A DNA stretch of 64,000 bases from contig OW240912.1 of the NCBI GenBank assembly GCA_933207985.1, forward strand, positions 79,132,708-79,196,707. Reading direction: 5' to 3'. Positions 57,601-64,000 of the stretch are shown here, in pieces. The notes under the pieces are model-generated. The model was not told the origin of the DNA and did not search any database. It saw nothing but the letters and a program-made list of their open reading frames with translations. Both the position numbers and the translations under genes were made by a program. The DNA comes from Pelobates cultripes (taxonomy: Eukaryota > Chordata > Amphibia > Anura > Pelobatidae). Every line of letters starts with the position of its first letter. Positions within the stretch are counted from its first letter, which is position 1.

Positions 57601-59589
57601 TTGTGTTGTAATGTATTGTGATAACCATTATCTCGCATTAGAATCACTTATATAACATAAAGAAAAGTCATCTTATGTCTGTGAAATTGCTGCAGATTTT
57701 AAGAAATAGAAGCCTTTACGGAAAAAAGGATATGTTAATGGTGTTAAAGCATAGAAAGACTGTAAAATCACCCTATTCCTTATATGACATCTGTTCTTAA
57801 AGACTGTACGGGACTCACATCTCCTCGAGAAGATGAATCCGTTCCCATTCATCCAAAAATAACATGTCCTAGAGAAATTACCCATACTAGCACAGAACAG
57901 GAAAATAAAAATAAATTATCTTACCAATTTTCTGCCACAGTTTTCAAAAAATATATATCAAATGTCATAGGATGCTTGCAGTGAAATGACTAAAAGATGC
58001 TTCAGCCTTAGTTTTTTTTTTTCATTTAGTTCATCCCCAGCCTCTCCTTTCCCATTCAACCAACAAAGACGCTGTCCCTAATCCCTTGCTAGGAAACCAG
58101 AGTATACACTGGCACACCAAATGACTTCAGCAGACAAACAAGTCTCTGGGGCTCTTCCCAGTATCTCAATGGATTCATACATTAAGACATGCAAATCCTT
58201 TAATAGAGTAGCCATATGCACAGAAGATATCCATCACACATAAAATGTTATGTTAAAAGAGCTTCTGGCAAGGATTTATTTTAAAAAATATACACGTCTA
58301 TATAAGACTGTTTGTCTTTTGTGTACCAGTGTTAAGTAAAAATTAACAGAAAAAAAAACAAACCTAACACAACCATACAATATATAAAGTGACAAGTATA
58401 TGAAAATACTAGATATAAACATTATGGAAAAAGTGCGTACATTTGTACTTACTGGGCACACTTTCTTAACTATTATAATAGATATTGGTATTTATTAATA
58501 ATATCTAAGTGTTTAACAAGGAAGGGTACATTTATTTTTCCCTCTTTGTCAAGTTTACCCTGGAGGTATTTTTAAGGCATATGCATAAAACATTTGCCTG
58601 TTTGTGCATAACAAATGCGTCTGTAACCTTCTCCCCATACACACATATATGTTCATCTGTATATGTATATATGCCATTGTGTATGTGTGTCTCTCTCTAT
58701 ATATATATTTGCCATTTCAATAGCATTTAATTGGTAGAGGCGTTTTCTACATTTTTCTTTCATCTCCATATCCCCTGGAGCCATGCATAAGAGATGGCTG
58801 ATAGAATTCATTTTTACTATAATAAATCAACCAGTAATTGGAGGAGGCGGCTTATCTTTCGAAGAATCATTTGACAGCAGATTCCACTGTATTTTCCCTT
58901 TGCTCTAATTAAATTTATCATGTATGTATGTTATTGTTGTCTTTTTATATACAATTAATATATGAACTATCTATATAGGCAGTTATGGTGCAGTTTGTAG
59001 ATGAAATTGATCGCGACCGGTTACTGCACAATTTGTTTTTAATAAGTAAAAAGTTAGAACCTCACATGCTACTTGTTTATATCTCCTTAAATTTAAAGGG
59101 CAATCCAGATGTGGACCCCTTGCTCACGGTGCCTAGAGGAAGCTAATATTAGTTTGAGATCTGAGCGGGGACCCACCGAAGGGCAAGTTAATTGAGCTGT
59201 TGTCCGTTCTCACCTCTCTTGCTACTTGTTTTTCTCTCAAAACTTTACAATATGTTAATATGTTTATCTATTATAAGCTCTCATCATATAATTACCTTGT
59301 TACCCAATTACCTGTAATACTCTTATAGGGCAATTACTAGAGCCAGACGTAAAAATTATCATTATGGCAAAGTTACATCTTAAATACAAGCTACTAACTA
59401 ATTTAACTTTGCCATGACACCAGTTAGTAAGATGAAGTGTGAGTGGTCCATAGTAACCCATTGAAATCACAATGACATTTGCTATTTACCAAATGTTATT
59501 TGGTAGTATTGACTGAAAACAGCTATTTTTCAGTGTATATGTTAAATCTAGCGAGCTCACTAGACAGTGACATGCAAATTAACAAAATG
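54608..59589. other. AT-rich non-coding stretch with short microsatellites and a candidate conserved segment
   Basis: (CA)n patches at about 56190-56245, (GT)n at about 57327-57344 and T/A runs throughout. 58730-58925 is a non-repetitive segment rich in homeodomain-like AATTA/TAATT and is a candidate conserved element. The frames here lack recognisable homology. Confidence 0.45.
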
Positions 59590-60370
59590 GTCTGTTGAGG
59601 GTCGCCACAAGAAATATTGCGGACCCTTACAAAATCACTACCTGGGCCCCATTAGTCATACTCTCCCAGTATCACGTACAAAAGCATTCACACATACTCT
59701 CAGTGACATACACATCCTCATGCATACAGCCATGCACATTCCAAGGAACAAACAGCTATAGACACAGACACACACACATACATATATACTCACTCCAGGT
59801 ACACTCACTGTCAGCTGCACACACTCACTCTCACTCACAGACACATACCCAATGTGAACTATACACATATTAATTTTCATATTTACATGCATACATACAT
59901 ATCCTGCAGGGGGTGGCTCCCACTGGTCCATGAGAAATCAGCCATTTTATAAATTAAGTAGGGAACCCCCCCCTGGCTGTCAACCAAACAGCCAAGGAAG
60001 GATTCCTTTCTGCTTCCATTAGCCCCCCTGAGTTAATGGAAGTGGCAGGCACGCTCTACTTGCGTGTGCCTCCCCCTCCATCACATACCTCAGACCAGCT
60101 CTTTCGCTCCAGGCTTTAGTTTCAGATCAAACCAGATGCATGGGTGTCTGCAGGGGGGGGGCAAGGAGGGGCACTTGCCCCCCGATTTTTCAGCTTGTGC
60201 TGCTATTTTTGGTTTCAGTGTGAGAATACACTGCAATACCGATGCCGGTCAGTGGCGCTGTGAACGGATAAAGGCAGGGATAGGTAGCTACAGCTTATCC
60301 CTGCTTCTCTCACCTGACTGAATCTGCAGGGGAGCAGCACAGAGTGCTGCCAGTAACTCCCAGCCTGCAG
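59590..60370. other. Unclassified repeat complex upstream of the purine array
   Basis: A CA-rich tract (about 59690-59850) is followed by balanced sequence containing a hAT-like phrase 'GCAAGGAGGGGCACTTGCCC' at about 60158-60182. No clear outer termini or duplication. Confidence 0.35.
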
Positions 60371-60375
60371 AGACA

Positions 60376-60565
60376 GCCTACAGATCAGGTAAGTGAGGGA
60401 TGGGGGGGCAGACTACAGATCAGCTAAGTGAGGGATGGGGGGCAGCCTACATATCAGGTAAGTGAGGGATGGGGGGCAGCCTACGTATCAGGTAAGTGAG
60501 GAATGGGGGGCAGTCTACAGATCAGGTAAGTAAGGGATGGGGGGGGCAGCCTACAGATCAGGTGA
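60376..60565 (+). repeat. ~35-bp minisatellite, about 6 units
   Basis: The unit is GCCTACAGATCAGGTAAGTG + AGGGATGGGGGGCA. Five of the units carry a (C)AGGTAAGT/ AGCTAAGT variant identical or close to a consensus splice donor. Confidence 0.85.
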
Positions 60566-60599
60566 TGGATGGGGGGGAAACAGCATAGAGGAAGGTAAA

Positions 60600-62050
60600 G
60601 TAGAAGGAGCAGAAATGTTCTGTAAGGGGCAGGAGGGGTCAGCAAGGAATAGGAAGGGGCAGCAAGAATCAAAAAGGGGAAGGAAAGGTTTGCAAGGAGC
60701 AGGAGGGTAAAGTAGAAGGAACAGAAATGATCAGGAAGGGGCAGCAAGAATTAGGAAGGGGTAGGAAAGGTCTGCTAGGAGCAGGAGGGGTCAGCCAGGA
60801 GTAGGAAGGGTCTGCAAGGGGCAGGAGGGGTTAGAAAGGAGGAGGAAGAGGCAGCAAGAAGTAGGAAGGGGTAGGAATGGTCTGTAAGGAGCAGGAAGGG
60901 TCTGCAAGGAGCAAGAGGGGTCAGCAAGGAGTAGGAAGGGGCAGCAAAGAGCAGGAGGGGTCTGCAAGGAGTAGGAAGGGTCTGCAAGGAGCAAGAGGGG
61001 TCAGCAAGGAGCAGGAAGGGACCTGAAAGGAGCAGGAAGTGTCAGCAAGGAGAAAGAAAGGGCAGCAAGGAGCAGGAAGGGTCTGCAATGAGCAGAAAGG
61101 GGCAGGAAGGGACAAAAAGAGCACAACGGTAAAAGAGCAGAAAGAATCAAAAGGAACACAAAGGTAAAGTAGTAGAAGGAACATAAAGGATCTAAAAGGA
61201 GCAGGAAGGGACAGAAGGAGTCAAAAAGGTGAAGGAGCAGAAAGAATCAGGAGCACAAAGGTAAATTAGGAGAAGGGGTAGAAAGGAGAAGGAACAGAAA
61301 TGAGCAGAAAGGGACATCAAGGAGCAGTGAGGGTCAGCAATGATCTGGAAGCGGAAGAAAGAGCAGAAAGGAACAGAAATGAGAAGGAACGGTCTGCAAG
61401 GAGCAAACAGAGTCATCAAGGAGTAGAAAGGGGCAGGAAGGGACAGAAGGAGCACAAATGTAAAAGAGCAGAAAGAATCAGAAGGAGCACAAAGGTAATA
61501 GTAGGAGAAGGAGCAGAAAGAGACAGCAATGAGCTGGAAGGGGCAGCAGGAGCAGGAAGGGACAGAAGGAGCACAAAGGTAAAGGAGCAGAAAGAATCAG
61601 AAGGAGCACAAAGGTAAAGTAGGAGAAGGAGCAGCAAGGAGCAGGAAGGGACAGGAGGAGCCCAAAGGTAAAGGAGCAGAAAGAATCAGAAGGAGCAGAA
61701 AGGAGAAGGTACAAAGGTAAAGTAGGAAAAGGAGCAGAAAGGAGAAGGAACAGAAATGAGCAGGAAGGGAAATCAAGGAGCAGAAAGGGTCAACAATGAT
61801 CTGGAAGAGGCAAAAGGAGCACAAAGGTAAAGAAGGAAAAGGAACAGAAATGAGGGGCAGCAAGAAGCAGGAGGGCGCTGCAAGGAGCAGGAAGGGTCTG
61901 CAAGGACCAGGAAGTGTCTGCAAGGAGCAAGAAGGGGCAGCAAGGAGAAGGAAGGGACTGCAAGGAGCAGAACGGGATCAGAAAAAGAAAGGAGCAGAAG
62001 GGCACAAAATAAGCAGAAAGTAGCAGAAAGTTAAAGGAGCAGAAGGAGCC
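60600..62050 (+). repeat. Purine-rich satellite, ~1.45 kb
   Basis: The plus strand is almost all A and G. The basic module is about 20 bp (AAGGAGCAGGAAGGGTCTGC variants). From about 61090 it is organised into longer modules combining 'GGGACAGAAGGAGCACAAAG', 'GTAAAGGAGCAGAAAGAATC' and 'AGAAGGAGCACAAAGGTAAA', recurring every ~90-120 bp (e.g. 61439, 61558, 61648). Long Leu/Pro/Ser-rich minus frames across it are artefacts of composition. Confidence 0.9.
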
Positions 62051-62270
62051 AAGGAGGAGAGAAGACCGTGTCAGAAAAAAAGAAGACTATGTCAAATGAA
62101 GGAGAAGAAAATGAGATTGGAGCAGGAAGGACAAGTGAAGTGATCCCTCCACTTCATTCTGGACACCAGATCATAAGGCGTTGGTACCTTGGCCTGGCAG
62201 GGAAACTTTGGACCTTCTCATCTCCCCAGGTAAAAAAAGTATCAGTGTTAATGTGTTCACTTTTATTTAC

Positions 62271-62486
62271 TGAGTGTCAGGAAACACAGAGGGCCGCTGG
62301 GTTGGGGTGCCGCTGATTGGCTAGAGGGTTAGCTGGCACTCTAAGCAGATCAGTAGCTCCTCATTCATAAAAACGTAAAACATTTTTATGAATCAGGAAC
62401 TAGCGATTGGCTTAGAGCGACAGCTGACCACTCTAGCCAATCAGCGGCACCCATGCCTGACATCAATCTGCACTTCCTGACACTCC
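62271..62486. repeat. Inverted repeat / foldback, ~100-bp arms
   Basis: GAGTGTCAGGAA ... GCCGCTGATTGGCTAGAG on the left pairs with CTCTAGCCAATCAGCGGC ... CTTCCTGACACTC on the right. The centre (CATAAAAACG..TTTTTATG) also folds. Probably part of a MITE whose outer ends I cannot place. Confidence 0.7.
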
Positions 62487-62559
62487 GTTTCACAAGCCGA
62501 ATACCACTGAACGATCTGGAGCTGTAGGAAGCCTTTGGGGTTAAACCGTTTGAGAGCGG

Positions 62560-62657
62560 TTTAACCCCTTAAAGTAAAGAGAGCGCCCAGGGGCCTCCTT
62601 CCATCATAGCATTTTCATTTAGTTGAAGTTGTTCTGATGACCAGAATGTTCCTTTAA
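62560..62657 (+). mobile_element. TTAA-A MITE right-end fragment
   Basis: TTTAGTTGAAGTTGTTCTGA followed by TGTTCCTTTAA (TTAA 62654-62657). Only the terminal ~100 bp is recognisable. Confidence 0.5.
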
Positions 62658-62662
62658 TTTGC

Positions 62663-62948
62663 TTAAAGGAACACTATAGTGTCAGGAACCAGACGTGTGC
62701 AAGGGCACGCATGGGCCTTCGCGCACACACACATGCAATGAATATTATTAGGTTAATTACCTACAAACACACACACGTGAGCTCCAAGTCAGAGGCTTCT
62801 CAATAAGGCTAAAAATATCTTCCGGGTAAAAGGGGGGAGGAAATGCTAAGCTCTTTAAGATATACCCCTAATAAATACACAAATTAAAAATATCTACTAA
62901 ATAGTTATTTTTCTTTTTTAACATGTGGGCAGTGGTGTGCTCCTTTAA
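62663..62948 (+). mobile_element. TTAA-bounded candidate MITE (286 bp)
   Basis: TTAAAGGAACACTATAGTGT at the left and GTGGTGTGCTCCTTTAA at the right (TTAA 62945-62948). The left terminus is typical, the right only partly so. It starts 5 bp after the preceding element's TTAA. Confidence 0.5.
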
Positions 62949-64000
62949 GCAAATGTCAACAATTAGCACTAAATAAAACTGTTTAATAGCATGATGTCAA
63001 CTCTACTCCTTTCTCCTAAAACTTTGACAAATGGTTTAACTTTCTAGAGTTGGAGGTTCACATAGAACCATCTGACTAAAGATAGAAATTTTGGATCATT
63101 TAATACGATTCTTAGAACAAGCTAAACTGTGTTAACATCTTTTTTCAACTTTTTAAAATTTTCCTACATGGAAAAAGAATTGTTCATTAAATCATAATGG
63201 GAAAATTTCTAATGATCACACTGCTTTTGTGCATTTACACTTAAATTTATACAGAGTTATTCGCTAAAGTGAGAATTCCCAGCAATTCCCACTTTAGTGT
63301 ATAACCCTGATAGTGTAAAATTATGCAATGCCAACAAAAATAAATTAGCTGCTATACGTGTCCATCTCATCGCTCCAATTTTAGATCTAGTAAAAACAAT
63401 GGCGATATACTAACAACAACAGTTTGCACAGTAAATAAATATAAAAAAATATATAAATTTAAAATCTAATAAAATAAAGTGAGATTACATCGATATAAAA
63501 TAAATTCTCAAATTTAAAAAAAAAAATTCTATTTATAAATGTTTATTTTCATTATTTTTAATTGATTGTGCTCACACTGCTGTGCATGCTTTTAAAATGC
63601 AATAATTTCTTGTCTCATTTTGTCTGCAAAAATCTGGAAGCGTTCACTAAGCATCCTTCACCCCACAAACATGAAGTGTGGGTGTATATGATCTGTAGGT
63701 TCTAGTCATTATTTCAATTCAATAAAACACGTACTGCATATAAAATAGGTTACAATTTAAATAGAAATAGAAAGATATGTCTATTTATTTCAATAAATAT
63801 GAAATTTACTACTGTCTCAGACCTTTATGTGATTATTCAGTAGATGTGGAAAAATGGCAGAGGTCCAGGTTGAGACACTGCCGGCACATAGAAAGCCTCT
63901 AGTGTACCAATATGCACATAAATCTAAAAAAGAACAATCTATTCTAACCCTGATAAAGAATCCATGTTGACAGTTTGATGGATGACATTTCGTGAAGACA
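62949..64000. other. AT-rich non-coding stretch
   Basis: A small hairpin (CTAAAGTGAGAATTCC / AATTCCCACTTTAG) lies at about 63261-63300. Nothing else recognised to the window end. Confidence 0.4.

Noticed and set aside
60481..62023. Many Leu/Pro/Ser-rich minus-strand frames and Lys/Glu/Arg-rich plus-strand frames
   Set aside because: A purine-only strand has few stop codons on its complement; these are compositional artefacts of the satellite.

Overview
This is a gene-poor, repeat-rich stretch of vertebrate nuclear DNA. It most likely comes from a frog or toad. The anuran call rests on several classes of interspersed repeat that I recognise from anuran genomes: LINE 3' tails ending in a 'GCGCTATATAAAT + ATT/ATA' motif, many short elements bounded by TTAAAGG(G/A)(A)CACTATAG, elements bounded by TTAACCCCTTAAGGAC, and an IR/DR-type Tc1 element. 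The call is inference; no species can be named. I found no host protein-coding exon, tRNA, rRNA, CRISPR array or operon that I can support. Almost every open frame is either transposon-derived or an accident of a tandem repeat.

Layout. 1-6.9 kb holds L2-like LINE debris, several TTAA elements and a hAT-type non-autonomous element (4828-5787) with a perfect 8-bp target-site duplication. 7.7-11.3 kb holds further TTAA elements, a perfect 140-bp inverted repeat (8721-8860 / 9104-9243), two TTAA elements that share one TTAA (10309-10909), and a 136-bp palindromic hAT MITE with a perfect 8-bp duplication. 14.7-20.6 kb holds a 2.1-kb foldback element bounded by TTAACCCC termini, an inverted-repeat element, a hAT MITE and more TTAA elements. 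21.6-23.8 kb holds an internally deleted mariner fossil beside a 1.7-kb element carrying a ~70-bp minisatellite.

26.2-34 kb is the LINE-rich core. It has a 1.5-kb L1/Tx1-type element that keeps ORF1 and a 3' tail but no ORF2, flanked by a 14-bp target-site duplication. It also has an ORF2-bearing LINE whose 5' half is inverted relative to its 3' half, the arrangement expected from twin priming. 37.3 kb has the best full-length TTAA element. 41.2-42.7 kb has a CCGTATATACTCGAG-bounded element that carries a ~19-bp minisatellite and a long hairpin. 45.8-47.3 kb is a Tc1 element whose 341-codon transposase frame has one stop codon. 60.1-62.5 kb is a tandem-repeat complex dominated by about 1.45 kb of purine-rich satellite.

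The sequences between these elements (for example 11.3-14.0, 23.8-26.2, 27.7-29.9, 37.9-40.8, 42.7-45.6, 48.8-52.1 and 54.6-59.6 kb) are AT-rich and non-coding as far as I can read. A few stretches of balanced, non-repetitive sequence are candidate conserved non-coding elements, but that needs alignment to other genomes. No cooperating gene system is visible. The interest here lies in transposon structure: an ORF1-only LINE, an inverted LINE, three-arm foldbacks, MITEs that carry tandem arrays, and splice-donor-like motifs that recur inside unrelated MITE families.
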